A stretch of DNA of 64,000 nucleotides from Candidatus Methylopumilus rimovensis (GTDB lineage Bacteria; Pseudomonadota; Gammaproteobacteria; Burkholderiales; Methylophilaceae), in assembly GCF_006364615.1 (NCBI RefSeq), contig NZ_CP040986.1:434001-498000 (forward strand), written 5' to 3'. The notes beneath the pieces are model-generated. The model saw nothing but the letters and a program-made list of their open reading frames with translations, had not been told where the DNA came from and searched no databases. This document shows, piece after piece, positions 21,940-31,436 of this stretch; position 1 is the stretch's first letter; each line of letters begins with the position of its first letter. The position numbers were made by a program, and so were the translations under genes.

Positions 21940-23709
21940 AATATAAAGATCAGTGATGGTACCTTCTTTAACTTCTGCTGCGAAGCACACAGTTTCAGAG
22001 AGTGTTGGATGTGGATGAATCGTTAAACCAAGGTCGTGTGCGTCAGCACCCATTTCAATGGCTAGTACTGTTTCAGAAATAAGTTCGCCTGCATTCACAC
22101 CGGTAATACCTGCACCAATCAATCGATGTGTTTCTTTATCAAAAATAAGTTTAGTGGTCCCTTCGCTTCGATTATTAGATAGCGCGCGACCACTCGCGGC
22201 CCATGGGAAACTTGCCTTTTCAATGTCAATATTTTTTTGTTTCGCTTCTAATTCAGTGATACCTGCCCATGCGACTTCAGGATCGGTATACGCGACAGAT
22301 GGAATGGTAAGCGCTTGGAATTCAACTTTATGTCCCGCAATGACTTCCGCTGCCACCTTACCTTCGTGCGTTGCTTTGTGAGCTAACATCGGTTGACCTA
22401 CAATATCGCCAATCGCAAAGATGTGCGACACATTCGTTCGCATTTGTTTATTGACCGGAATAAATCCTTGGTCCGTGACAGTGACCCCTGCGAGTTCTGC
22501 TTTAATGGCTTTACCATTTGGACGTCTCCCAATTGCAATGAGGACGCGGTCATACATTTGAGATTCTGATTTACCTTCGCTTTCAAAGCCGACATGAATG
22601 CCGTCAGCTTTTGCTTCAATCGATGTGACTTTGGTATTGAGCATAATTTTTTCGAAGCGCTGCTCCATACGTTTTTGTAATGGACGCACTAAATCACGAT
22701 CACATCCTTGGATGAGACCATCTGATAATTCAACGACACTGACTTTACTTCCAAGAGCGTCGTAAACGGTACCCATTTCTAAACCAATGATGCCACCACC
22801 CACAATGAGGAAACGTTTTGGAATGTCTTTTAGTTCCAATGCACCCGTCGAATCCATAATACGAGGATCATCCTTCACACCTGGGAATTTTGTGGATTGA
22901 GAACCGGCTGCAATAATGCAGTGTTCAAAACCTATCGTTTCAGTTTGGCCATCCGCTTTTGTCACTTTGATTTGATGCGATGCTGTAAATTCACCGACAC
23001 CTTGAATCACGGTCACTTGTCTTTGTTTTGCCATCGCACTTAAACCTTGCGTCAATTTACCGACGACATCATTGGCTTTCCAGTGACGAATTTTTTCTAG
23101 GTCAATATAGGGTTCGCCAAAAGAGACACCATGGGCTGCTGTTTCTTCAGCCTCTGTGATCACTTTAGCGGTGTGTAGAAGTGCCTTGGATGGAATGCAA
23201 CCGACATTAAGACATACACCACCCAAGGTGTCGTATCTCTCAATGAGAATCACTTTCTTACCTAAGTCAGCAGCACGGAATGCAGCGGTATAGCCACCAG
23301 GGCCTGAGCCTAAAACAACGAGCTCAGTTTCGTGTGTCGATACAGCATCCGATTTTTTTGTGACTGCTTGTGAAGTTATTTTAGGAGGGGATTCTTTTTT
23401 GATGTCTGCCTTTACTTCAGACTTCATCTCATTTTTAGTTTCAGCTTTTTGCGGTTTTGCATTGGATTCATTTAATTCGATGACAAGGATATTCGAACCC
23501 TGTTTTACTTTGTCGCCGACTTTTAAATCAATGCTTGTCACTTTACCTTCATGTGTGGATGGAATATCCATCGATGCTTTATCAGATTCAACCGTAATGA
23601 GTGAATCTTCTTTTTTAATGATGTCGCCAACCTTAACAATTACATCGATGACTTCAACGCTATCGAAGTTACCGATATCAGGTACCGTGATTTGAAAAGT
23701 ATTAGCCAT
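21928..23709 (-). CDS. lpdA: Dihydrolipoyl dehydrogenase (PDH E3) with N-terminal lipoyl domain
   Basis: FAD enzyme that reoxidises dihydrolipoamide in the pyruvate dehydrogenase complex. Residues 1-80 form a lipoyl domain with Lys44 in ESDKASMDIP; a charged, Lys/Glu-rich linker covers about 85-125; then come the FAD-binding GSGPGGYTAAF, redox pair C166/C171 in GGVCLNVGC, the NAD site GGGIIGLEMG and the dimer-interface HPHPTLSE with the catalytic His. The fused lipoyl domain makes it 593 residues, longer than E. coli Lpd (474) and typical of Betaproteobacteria. It is the last gene of aceE-aceF-lpdA, 5 bp after aceF. Confidence 0.97.
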   Translation of the reverse strand: MANTFQITVPDIGNFDSVEVIDVIVKVGDIIKKEDSLITVESDKASMDIPSTHEGKVTSIDLKVGDKVKQGSNILVIELNESNAKPQKAETKNEMKSEVKADIKKESPPKITSQAVTKKSDAVSTHETELVVLGSGPGGYTAAFRAADLGKKVILIERYDTLGGVCLNVGCIPSKALLHTAKVITEAEETAAHGVSFGEPYIDLEKIRHWKANDVVGKLTQGLSAMAKQRQVTVIQGVGEFTASHQIKVTKADGQTETIGFEHCIIAAGSQSTKFPGVKDDPRIMDSTGALELKDIPKRFLIVGGGIIGLEMGTVYDALGSKVSVVELSDGLIQGCDRDLVRPLQKRMEQRFEKIMLNTKVTSIEAKADGIHVGFESEGKSESQMYDRVLIAIGRRPNGKAIKAELAGVTVTDQGFIPVNKQMRTNVSHIFAIGDIVGQPMLAHKATHEGKVAAEVIAGHKVEFQALTIPSVAYTDPEVAWAGITELEAKQKNIDIEKASFPWAASGRALSNNRSEGTTKLIFDKETHRLIGAGITGVNAGELISETVLAIEMGADAHDLGLTIHPHPTLSETVCFAAEVKEGTITDLYIKKR

Positions 23710-23714
23710 AAGAA

Positions 23715-25034
23715 CTAGAGAAGGAGTCGTCTCACGTCAGATAACATCATGCGTAAGTGACTTGTAAAGCGGGCACCATCGGCACCATCAATCACACGGT
23801 GATCATATGAGAGTGAGAGTGGCAAGATAAGTCTTGCTTCAAATGTTTTTGTTTTAGGATCATAGATAGGTTCCATGGATGATCTCGATATACCAAGAAT
23901 GGCCACTTCAGGACAATTAATAATCGGTGTAAATTTAGTACCACCAATGCCACCCAGACTTGAAATCGTAAAGCACCCACCTTGCATCTCTTCTAATTTA
24001 AGTTTGCGTTCACGTGCTTTCGCAGAAAGTTCACCTAAATCTTTTGCAATATCGAGCACATCTTTTTGGTGAACATCACGGACGACAGGGACCACTAAAC
24101 CATCCGGTGTATCACATGCAAAACCGATGTTGTAATAACTTTTTAAAATGAGTTCATCTCCATTGGCGGATAGTGAAGCATTAAAGTTAGGATAAGTTTT
24201 AAGTGCATTCACAGATGCCTTCATGAGGAAAGCGAGCAGGGTAAGTTTCACGCCTTTTTTCTCAGCATCTAATTGCATCGATTTTCTGAATGCTTCGAGA
24301 TCAGTAATATCTGCTTCATCAAATTGGGTCACGTGCGGTGCCGTCACCCAATTGCGATGAAGATTGGCACCTGATAGTTTTTTAATTTTTGAGAGTGGTT
24401 TAGTTTCGATCTCACCGTACTGACTAAAGTCAATCACAGGCATAGGCATCACGGTCGGTGCGTTACCCATATTGTCTGTGCGAGGTCTTGCCAACTCACC
24501 TTTCACATAACTTTGTACATCAGATTCAAGAATGCGATTTTTAGGACCCGACCCTTGAACGAATGCCAAATTAACACCAAGCTCACGCGCAAATTTTCTG
24601 ACCGAAGGACTCGCGTGTGATTTTTTATTAGGTGCTACCACGACGCTATCCCCTATAGGGGCTGGTGTTTGCTGTGGCTTAATTTTTTGCGGAGGCTCAG
24701 GCGCTGGACGTGTGGGTTCAGGAATCAAAGCTTTCGGAGCCTCTTCTTTTTTAGTTTCTTTTATTTCTTCTTTTGCTTCTGATTTTTTGTCAGACTCCAC
24801 AATATCAAGCATCAAAATAGGTGAGCCCTGTTTTATTTTGTCACCCACTTTTAAAAGAATTTCTTTCACCACACCACTATTTGGTGCTGGAATATCCATC
24901 GATGCTTTATCGGATTCGAGTGTGATCAATGGATCATCTTTTTTAATCGAGTCGCCGACCTTCGCAATGACTTCAATCACATCGACACTGTCGAAGTTAC
25001 CTATATCGGGTACGAGTATTTTTTCAATAGCCAT
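23715..25034 (-). CDS. aceF: Dihydrolipoyl acetyltransferase (PDH E2)
   Basis: Core of the pyruvate dehydrogenase complex, transferring acetyl from lipoamide to CoA. It has a single lipoyl domain with Lys43 (ESDKASMDIP), a Pro/Ala/Lys-rich linker to about 138, the peripheral-subunit-binding domain at 140-177 (SPSVRKFARELGV) and the acetyltransferase domain with catalytic His412 and Asp416 in SYDHRVIDG. With only one lipoyl domain it is shorter (439) than E. coli AceF (630). It starts 2 bp after aceE. Confidence 0.97.
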   Translation of the reverse strand: MAIEKILVPDIGNFDSVDVIEVIAKVGDSIKKDDPLITLESDKASMDIPAPNSGVVKEILLKVGDKIKQGSPILMLDIVESDKKSEAKEEIKETKKEEAPKALIPEPTRPAPEPPQKIKPQQTPAPIGDSVVVAPNKKSHASPSVRKFARELGVNLAFVQGSGPKNRILESDVQSYVKGELARPRTDNMGNAPTVMPMPVIDFSQYGEIETKPLSKIKKLSGANLHRNWVTAPHVTQFDEADITDLEAFRKSMQLDAEKKGVKLTLLAFLMKASVNALKTYPNFNASLSANGDELILKSYYNIGFACDTPDGLVVPVVRDVHQKDVLDIAKDLGELSAKARERKLKLEEMQGGCFTISSLGGIGGTKFTPIINCPEVAILGISRSSMEPIYDPKTKTFEARLILPLSLSYDHRVIDGADGARFTSHLRMMLSDVRRLLL

Positions 25035-25036
25035 AT

Positions 25037-27691
25037 TTACTGAGTCACCGGATTAGGTTTATTAGGATCAAGTTTAAATTTCTTAATTGCATCAGTCACG
25101 ATAGATGATTTGATCTTACCTTCATCACTTAATGCTTTAAGTGTGGCGACCACGACATAATGACGATCGACTTCAAAGAACTGACGTAAATTTTCTCTTG
25201 AATCAGAACGTCCAAAACCATCGGTACCTAAAGCTACAAATGTATGTGGCAAGAAGACAGCGATTTGTTCTGCGAATGATTTCATATAATCAGTCGATGC
25301 AATGATAGGACCTTCTGCTTTTTTAAGAAGTTTTGTAATATGGGATTCTTTTTGCGGCTTATCAGGATTCATTCGATTCCAACGATCTATCTCTAATGCA
25401 TCTTTACGAAGTTCGTTAAAGCTTGTGACGCTCCATACATCCGCTGAAACACCATAATCATTTTCTAAGATTTTTTGTGCTTCAATCACTTCACGAAGAA
25501 TGACACCACTTCCCATGAGCTGTACTTTCTCACCCTTGATTTTTGAAGTGGAGAATGGATACATACCCTTGATGATATCTGCCTCAACCCCTTTAGGCAT
25601 TTCAGGGTGGCTATAATTTTCATTCATGAGGGTAATGTAATAGAACACATCCTCTTGATTTTCAACCATACGTTTTAAACCGTCTTGCATAATCACAGCA
25701 AGTTCGTATGAGAAGGTGGGGTCATAGGAAACGCAATTAGGAATCATCGCTGCCATCAGTTGGCTGTGACCATCTTCGTGTTGCAAGCCTTCACCATTTA
25801 ATGTGGTGCGACCTGCAGTAGCGCCGAGTAAGAATCCGCGTGCACGGGAATCACCTGCTGCCCATGCAAGGTCACCAATGCGTTGGAAACCAAACATGGA
25901 ATAGAAAATATAAAACGGAATCATTTGAATGCCGTTGACGGTATAGGAAGTGGCTGCTGCTACCCAGGATGAAAATGAGCCTGCTTCATTAATACCTTCT
26001 TCTAGAATCTGACCGTCTCGTTGTTCTTTATAGAACATCACTTGATCTGAATCTTGCGGTTCATACAATTGACCGACGGAAGAATAAATACCAAGCTGCC
26101 TAAACATACCCTCCATACCAAAGGTGCGCGCTTCATCGGGCACAATAGGTACAACATATTTACCGAGCTCTTTGTCACGTACAAGCGTTGATAAGATACG
26201 CACAAACGCCATCGTCGTTGAGATCTCACGTTCCCCTGTTGCGGTTAACATATTTTCGAACGTTGAAAGCGGTGGTGTTTTAAGTGCATTACCTTTACGT
26301 TTACGTTGTGGTACAAAACCACCGAGTGCTTCACGTCTTTCCATCATGTATTTAATTTCAGGTGAATCAGGTGCAGGTTTATGGAAAGATAATTTTTCAA
26401 CTTCCTCATCCGTAATTTGTAAATCAAAACGATCACGGAAAGCTTTTAAAGAACTAATGTCCATGCTCTTTTGTTGGTGCGTAATATTTTGTCCCTCACC
26501 TGCATCACCCATGCCGTAACCTTTGACCGTTTTTGCCAACACGACGGAAGGTTGGCCCTTATGTGATGTCGCTGCGGCATATGCTGCATATACTTTATGA
26601 GGATCATGCCCACCACGATTTAAACGCCAGATATCTTGATCTGACATGGCCGCTACCATCTCTTTTAATTCTGGATATTTACCAAAGAAATGTTCGCGTG
26701 TGTAGGCACCACCTTTCGCTTTAAAGTTTTGGTATTCACCATCCACACATTCTTCCATACGTTTTTTAAGTAAGCCTGTTTTATCCATCGCGATTAAAGG
26801 ATCCCAGTAAGAACCCCAAATCACTTTAATCACATTCCAACCTGAACCTCTAAAATCAGATTCAAGTTCTTGAATAATTTTGCCGTTACCACGCACAGGG
26901 CCATCGAGACGTTGTAGGTTACAGTTCACCACAAAAATGAGGTTATCGAGTTTTTCACGTGACGCTAATGAAATCGCACCCAATGATTCAGGCTCGTCCA
27001 TTTCACCATCACCACAGAAGACCCAGACTTTACGATCTGATGTATCTGCAATACCGCGATCGTGTAAGTACTTTAAGAATCGCGCTTGGTAGATGCCCAT
27101 GATGGGACCTAAGCCCATCGATACCGTGGGGAACTGCCAGAAATCAGGCATAAGCCATGGGTGAGGGTAGCTCGATAATCCCTTGCCCCCTGTTTCCATA
27201 CGGAAATTAGAAAGTTGCTCTTCGTTGATACGGCCTTCTAGATAAGCTCTTGCATACACACCAGGGGATGAGTGACCTTGGAAATAGACAAGATCCCCTT
27301 GGAATTTATCATTCGCTGCTCTAAAAAAATGATTGAAGCCTACGTCATATAAAGTCGCTGCCGATTGGAAGCTTGCAATGTGACCCCCGACACCTGGTGA
27401 CTTTTCATTCGCACGCAATACTGTCATGACTGCATTCCATCGAATGAGTGCACGGATACGACGTTCCATATCAGGGTTACCTGGATGGCGTTGCTGGAGG
27501 TGAGTCGGTATGGTGTTAAGGTAAGCGGTAGTCGCGTTGTATGGCAAATTAGCCCCAGATCGACGCGCTTGATCAATCATAGATTCAATCAAGAAATGAG
27601 CGCGTTCTACACCTTCCGTTTCAATGACGGCATTAAGAGCGTCAAGCCACTCTTGCGTTTCTTGATTGTCGATATCGGGTATAGATGCCAT
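25037..27691 (-). CDS. aceE: Pyruvate dehydrogenase E1 component, homodimeric type
   Basis: Thiamine-diphosphate enzyme that decarboxylates pyruvate and acetylates the lipoyl group of E2. The ThDP motif is present as CGDGEMDEPES followed by NLIFVVNCN; other conserved blocks include YFQGHSSPGVYARA, GRTTLNGEGLQHEDGHS and LGTDGFGRSD. The 884 residues match the AceE family (E. coli 887). It heads the aceE-aceF-lpdA operon. The 250-bp region between it and the divergent aminopeptidase contains a possible minus-strand -10 (TATTAT at 27735-27740) but no clear -35; no pdhR-like regulator is nearby. Confidence 0.98.
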   Translation of the reverse strand: MASIPDIDNQETQEWLDALNAVIETEGVERAHFLIESMIDQARRSGANLPYNATTAYLNTIPTHLQQRHPGNPDMERRIRALIRWNAVMTVLRANEKSPGVGGHIASFQSAATLYDVGFNHFFRAANDKFQGDLVYFQGHSSPGVYARAYLEGRINEEQLSNFRMETGGKGLSSYPHPWLMPDFWQFPTVSMGLGPIMGIYQARFLKYLHDRGIADTSDRKVWVFCGDGEMDEPESLGAISLASREKLDNLIFVVNCNLQRLDGPVRGNGKIIQELESDFRGSGWNVIKVIWGSYWDPLIAMDKTGLLKKRMEECVDGEYQNFKAKGGAYTREHFFGKYPELKEMVAAMSDQDIWRLNRGGHDPHKVYAAYAAATSHKGQPSVVLAKTVKGYGMGDAGEGQNITHQQKSMDISSLKAFRDRFDLQITDEEVEKLSFHKPAPDSPEIKYMMERREALGGFVPQRKRKGNALKTPPLSTFENMLTATGEREISTTMAFVRILSTLVRDKELGKYVVPIVPDEARTFGMEGMFRQLGIYSSVGQLYEPQDSDQVMFYKEQRDGQILEEGINEAGSFSSWVAAATSYTVNGIQMIPFYIFYSMFGFQRIGDLAWAAGDSRARGFLLGATAGRTTLNGEGLQHEDGHSQLMAAMIPNCVSYDPTFSYELAVIMQDGLKRMVENQEDVFYYITLMNENYSHPEMPKGVEADIIKGMYPFSTSKIKGEKVQLMGSGVILREVIEAQKILENDYGVSADVWSVTSFNELRKDALEIDRWNRMNPDKPQKESHITKLLKKAEGPIIASTDYMKSFAEQIAVFLPHTFVALGTDGFGRSDSRENLRQFFEVDRHYVVVATLKALSDEGKIKSSIVTDAIKKFKLDPNKPNPVTQ

Positions 27692-27941
27692 GTTTTAATA
27701 TAACTCCAGAATTTTTATTAAGGACGCTAACGGTATAATAAGTGCTTTATTTACCTAGTGCCTAAAGGGGTTTTAAATTTTGTGAGTGATAACGCGTTGA
27801 ATGAACTCATATACCTTTAAGTTTGGCGTTTTTAAGGCTTTGGGTCAAGTAAAAAAGTAAGTTGAAAGTGTGAAAAAAAGTAATATTCTATTGATTTTAT
27901 TGATATTTTTTAATAGGACGTTCATTTAAGGATTAAAGCTT

Positions 27942-29396
27942 ATGGCGATTCAAATTGTACAAAAAAGAGGTTTAGCGACAGAAAAAAACATCAAAGGGAG
28001 TCATCATCTTTTTGTGTTGGATAGCGCAACCTTAAAAACATTTCCGTTTCATAAGGAGCTTGATCGGAAACTCAAGCGTACCCATAAAAAAAGGGAGAGC
28101 TTGGCTAAATCACCTGTCACTATGGAGACTCAGAACGGGCATTTGTTAAGTTTTGTACTTTTAGATAAAAAAAATAATACGTTTCAACGCCACACTGCAA
28201 TACGAAAAGCACTGCAACCTTTACTTTCAGAAAACCCTGACATGTTCACCATCGCAGTATTGGGTAGCGAAGATTTAAAAGAGCTCAATGCGCGCGCTGC
28301 TATTTATGTGGCACTCATGAATAGTCAAACCTTACCGAGTCGAAAGAAAGAAAATCTTAAAAAAAATATCAAATCAATTGAATTATTTGGGATTGAGATA
28401 AAAGACAAATTCATTGAAGAAGTCGCGATTGTCAGTGGCAATACTTTGACACGTGAACTCACCATGTTGCCACCCAATGAGCTCACACCTTCCATATACC
28501 GCACAAAAATTAAATCACTCGCAAAATCAAACGGCTGGAAAATGGAAGAGTTTGATATGACGAAATTAAAAAAGATGGGCGCAGGTTCTTTTGTGGCGGT
28601 AGGCCAAGGCTCTGAGCCGCAAGATGCAGCGATTGTGCATCTTACATACAAACCTAAGCACATTAAAAAAACGATTGCAGTTATTGGTAAAGGTATTTGT
28701 TTTGACACAGGCGGACATAATCTAAAACCTGCACGCTATATGCATGGCATGCACGAAGACATGAATGGTTCCGCAGTCTCTCTTGGTATTTTATTAACTG
28801 CAACTCTTTTAAAATTACCTATTCAAATTGATTGCTGGTTAGCGATTGCACAAAATCATATTGGACCTAAAGCTTATAAACAAAATGATGTGGTGAAATC
28901 TCTTAATGGTACTACCATTGAAATTATTCATACCGATGCAGAAGGGCGTATGGTCTTAGCAGATACACTAACCTTAGCATCTCGATTGAAACCTGACATG
29001 ATGATGGACTTTGCAACACTCACCGGAAGTATGGCAACAGCATTGGGTGATCGTTACAGTGGCGTCATTTCAAATCGCGCTGAGTTATCTTGTTTGGCCG
29101 TCGGTGCTGGCAGTGATTCAGGCGAACGTATTGCTGCATTTCCATTCGATGAAGATTATGAAGAAGATTTGGAAAGCGGTATTGCTGATATCAAACAATG
29201 CACGCTTGAAGGTGGTGCAGATCACATTCATGCCGCACGTTTCTTAAATCGTTTTATTGAAAAAAATGTACCGTGGCTACATACTGATCTTTCATCAAGC
29301 AATCGAAAGGGTGGTCTTGGTGCCGCATTAAGTGAAGTGAATGGATTTGGTGTCAATTTTGGTATTCAAGTTTTGAAAAAATATTTACAGAAGTAA
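27942..29396 (+). CDS. Leucyl aminopeptidase family (M17) peptidase
   Basis: Cytosolic metallo-aminopeptidase that removes N-terminal residues from peptides. The catalytic domain has all M17 ligands: Lys and Asp in GKGICFDTGG, Asp in MHEDMNGSA, and Asp/Glu/Arg in HTDAEGRMVLADTL. The signature reads HTDAEGR instead of the NTDAEGR of PepA, and the N-terminal 150 residues differ from PepA, so this is a divergent M17 paralogue; I leave the symbol empty. At 484 residues the length is normal. An AAGGATTAAAG ribosome-binding site precedes ATG 27942. tRNA-Arg lies 12 bp after its stop. Confidence 0.92.
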   Translation: MAIQIVQKRGLATEKNIKGSHHLFVLDSATLKTFPFHKELDRKLKRTHKKRESLAKSPVTMETQNGHLLSFVLLDKKNNTFQRHTAIRKALQPLLSENPDMFTIAVLGSEDLKELNARAAIYVALMNSQTLPSRKKENLKKNIKSIELFGIEIKDKFIEEVAIVSGNTLTRELTMLPPNELTPSIYRTKIKSLAKSNGWKMEEFDMTKLKKMGAGSFVAVGQGSEPQDAAIVHLTYKPKHIKKTIAVIGKGICFDTGGHNLKPARYMHGMHEDMNGSAVSLGILLTATLLKLPIQIDCWLAIAQNHIGPKAYKQNDVVKSLNGTTIEIIHTDAEGRMVLADTLTLASRLKPDMMMDFATLTGSMATALGDRYSGVISNRAELSCLAVGAGSDSGERIAAFPFDEDYEEDLESGIADIKQCTLEGGADHIHAARFLNRFIEKNVPWLHTDLSSSNRKGGLGAALSEVNGFGVNFGIQVLKKYLQK

Positions 29397-29408
29397 TTTT
29401 AAAATTTT

Positions 29409-29484
29409 GCCCTCGTAGCTCAGTGGATAGAGCATCCCCCTCCTAAGGGGAGGGTCACACGTTCGATTCGTGTCGAGGGCGCCA
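29409..29484 (+). tRNA. tRNA-Arg(CCT)
   Basis: A 76-nt cloverleaf with encoded CCA. The acceptor stem is GCCCTCG / CGAGGGC, the anticodon CCT is at 29442-29444 in a TCCCC/GGGGA stem, and the T-arm contains TTCGATT. It reads AGG codons. The accessory-looking genes that follow make it a possible old integration site, but I find no copy of its 3' end downstream. Confidence 0.97.
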
Positions 29485-29507
29485 CTCTTTGAAGGTAGAA
29501 TTTTTTT

Positions 29508-29660
29508 ATGCAAATCACAGAAGACTTTTTAGAATGGATATCAAAGATTAATTTGATAGATATTTCTATTATTATTTTTTACTTGATCAATGTAGGCCTC
29601 TTAATTTTTTTTGTTATCAAAGGTATTAAAGCTTTAATGAAGTTTTACAAAAAAAGATAA
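29508..29660 (+). CDS. Small single-pass membrane protein, 50 residues
   Basis: A short open frame directly after tRNA-Arg: ATG 29508, stop TAA 29658-29660, preceded by GAAGG and a T-run. The peptide starts MQITEDFLEWISKINLIDIS, continues with a strongly hydrophobic helix (about residues 18-38) and ends in a basic tail (FYKKR). I do not recognise the family. Support is the ribosome-binding site, the coherent membrane-peptide composition with positive-inside tail, and the position just before the porin gene. It could be a chance frame in AT-rich DNA. Confidence 0.5.
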   Translation: MQITEDFLEWISKINLIDISIIIFYLINVGLLIFFVIKGIKALMKFYKKR

Positions 29661-29702
29661 TCAGTGACTTACAGTATTGTCACGATTATAGATACTGAAG
29701 GT

Positions 29703-30809
29703 ATGCCTCAAAAACAAAGAGATTCTGTAGTAAGTTTTTGTGCAGCCATATTTCTTATTTTTACCCTACCGAGTCATGCAGATATTGATAAAGAATCACT
29801 TAAATCCTCGTCTAACTTAAAGTTAAGTGGTTATCTAGAGAGCTATTATGTGAATCCCCGTCACAATGATGGCGATCTTCCAAACTATGTCTATAGCTAT
29901 CAGCAAACAGAGCAGTTAAATATCAATCTGGGTCTCATCCAAGCCAAGTATTCAAGTGACGCCGTTCGTGCCAACTTAGGTATCGCTTCTGGTACTTTTA
30001 TGCGCGCCAACTATGCTAAAGAGTCTGGCGTACTCAACAATTTATATCAGGCTAATATTGGTTTTCGTTTGTCCGATCATCAACAATGGTGGCTTGATAT
30101 GGGTGTTCTTCCCTCACATATTGGTTTAGAAACTGCGAAAGGCAATGAGAATTGGGCCCTTACGCGTAGCTTGATGGCAGACAATACGCCTTACTTTGAA
30201 ACCGGGGCTAAATTAAGTTTTACCAGTCAAGACCAGCGTTGGACTGTCGCTGGTTTAGTGCTGAATGGGTGGCAAAGAATCCGTCGCCAAGCTGATAACA
30301 CTTTGCCTGCTATCGGACATTTAATTAGTTATCAGTCCCCCTCAGGCATATTGATTAACAGCAGTTCTTTTATTGGCAGTGACACGCCCGATCATGATAG
30401 AAAAATGCGCTACTTTCATCATTTCAATATGCAAATTCCTATGACCGAACAATTACAAATGCAATTGGCTTGGGATATTGGCGCCGAGCAAGCAGAAAAG
30501 TCGAGTAGTCGCTATTACGTTTGGCACGCTCCATTGATTCAGGCGCGATATCAATGGAATCCGGAGTGGTCAATGACAGCAAGACTTGAAGCCTATCAGG
30601 ATCCTAAGGAAGTCATGATTCAAAGAGTTGGCGATCGTGGCTTTAGGGCGAGCGCTTTCTCTAGCAATATAGATTTTCGTCCGAATACATCCATCATGTA
30701 TCGCATTGAGTTAAAAAAGATTAATGTTTCAGGCGATGATTCATATGAAGCTACACATCAGTCTCATGATAATTTGCTACTCACCACATTGCTCGCTTTG
30801 GAATTTTGA
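29703..30809 (+). CDS. Outer-membrane beta-barrel porin, putative BBP2/OmpL-like family
   Basis: Predicted outer-membrane channel. A signal peptide is visible from the internal ATG at 29703 (MPQKQRDSVV, then a hydrophobic core ending PSHA). The mature protein alternates amphipathic strands with aromatic residues: it opens LKLSGYLESYYV, contains TEQLNINLGLIQAKY and YFETGAKLSFTS, and ends in a hydrophobic strand LLLTTLLALEF with the C-terminal Phe typical of BAM substrates. The barrel layout resembles the putative beta-barrel porin-2 family. The frame extends to GTG 29664, but the ATG gives a proper signal peptide. Substrate unknown. The 144 bp after it hold no gene. Confidence 0.72.
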   Translation: MPQKQRDSVVSFCAAIFLIFTLPSHADIDKESLKSSSNLKLSGYLESYYVNPRHNDGDLPNYVYSYQQTEQLNINLGLIQAKYSSDAVRANLGIASGTFMRANYAKESGVLNNLYQANIGFRLSDHQQWWLDMGVLPSHIGLETAKGNENWALTRSLMADNTPYFETGAKLSFTSQDQRWTVAGLVLNGWQRIRRQADNTLPAIGHLISYQSPSGILINSSSFIGSDTPDHDRKMRYFHHFNMQIPMTEQLQMQLAWDIGAEQAEKSSSRYYVWHAPLIQARYQWNPEWSMTARLEAYQDPKEVMIQRVGDRGFRASAFSSNIDFRPNTSIMYRIELKKINVSGDDSYEATHQSHDNLLLTTLLALEF

Positions 30810-30953
30810 TCCATCTCTTTATTCCATTAAATTTATCTTTATATCAATCCCACAATGTTGTGTAATAGATTCATGATATGTAAGTCACAAACATGAACAT
30901 ATATATAGAACCAAATATGGATAAGTCATCTCTTACATAGAACTGAATAAATC

Positions 30954-31436
30954 ATGAAAAAAATAAATTTAGAAGAAGTGCGAAATTTTATTGAGGCGCA
31001 AACCATAGCGTCAAAAATTTATATTGGCTGCGATTCTGAAAGAATTAGAATTGGAAAAGATTGGTATGCAGATTATGTGATGGCTATTGTGGTTCATATC
31101 AATGGAAATAATGGATGCAAAATTTTTGGTGAGGTAGTTCGAGAGAGGGACTATGATCAAAAACAAAATAAACCGCGCTATCGTTTAATGAACGAGGTGT
31201 ATAAGGTATCGGACTTGTACCTTAAATTAGCAGATATATTAGAAGAAAGAACTGTTGAAGTTCATCTCGATATTAATCCAGATGAGATGTTTGGATCTAA
31301 TTGTGTGATCAATGAGGCCATTGGTTATATTCGTGGCACATGTAATGTCATTCCCATGGTCAAACCGAATGCATTTGCAGCCTCTTATGCTGCAGGAAAA
31401 TTTAAAACGCTTGAAAGCTTAAAGGTCGCTGTCTAG
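30954..31436 (+). CDS. YkuK-like (DUF458) ribonuclease-H-fold protein
   Basis: A 160-residue cytosolic protein resembling the YkuK/DUF458 family, which is predicted to have an RNase H-like fold; no function is established. Supporting segments are the N-terminal strand with an acidic residue (IYIGCDSER), the central EVHLDINPDE, and the C-terminal PMVKPNAFAASYAAGKF. Acidic residues in these strands could bind metal. It lies alone between the porin and the convergent rbgA gene, overlapping the latter's 3' end by 18 bp. Relatives occur in Firmicutes and phages, so horizontal origin is possible. Confidence 0.62.
   Translation: MKKINLEEVRNFIEAQTIASKIYIGCDSERIRIGKDWYADYVMAIVVHINGNNGCKIFGEVVRERDYDQKQNKPRYRLMNEVYKVSDLYLKLADILEERTVEVHLDINPDEMFGSNCVINEAIGYIRGTCNVIPMVKPNAFAASYAAGKFKTLESLKVAV

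Noticed and set aside
23360-23695. 111-codon plus-strand frame opposite the lpdA lipoyl domain
   Set aside because: It is antisense to a clearly coding, conserved domain, and a similar shadow occurs opposite aceF.
29409-29484. tRNA-Arg as an active integration site
   Set aside because: No integrase and no second copy of the tRNA 3' end were found in the following 2 kb; only a weak historical possibility remains.
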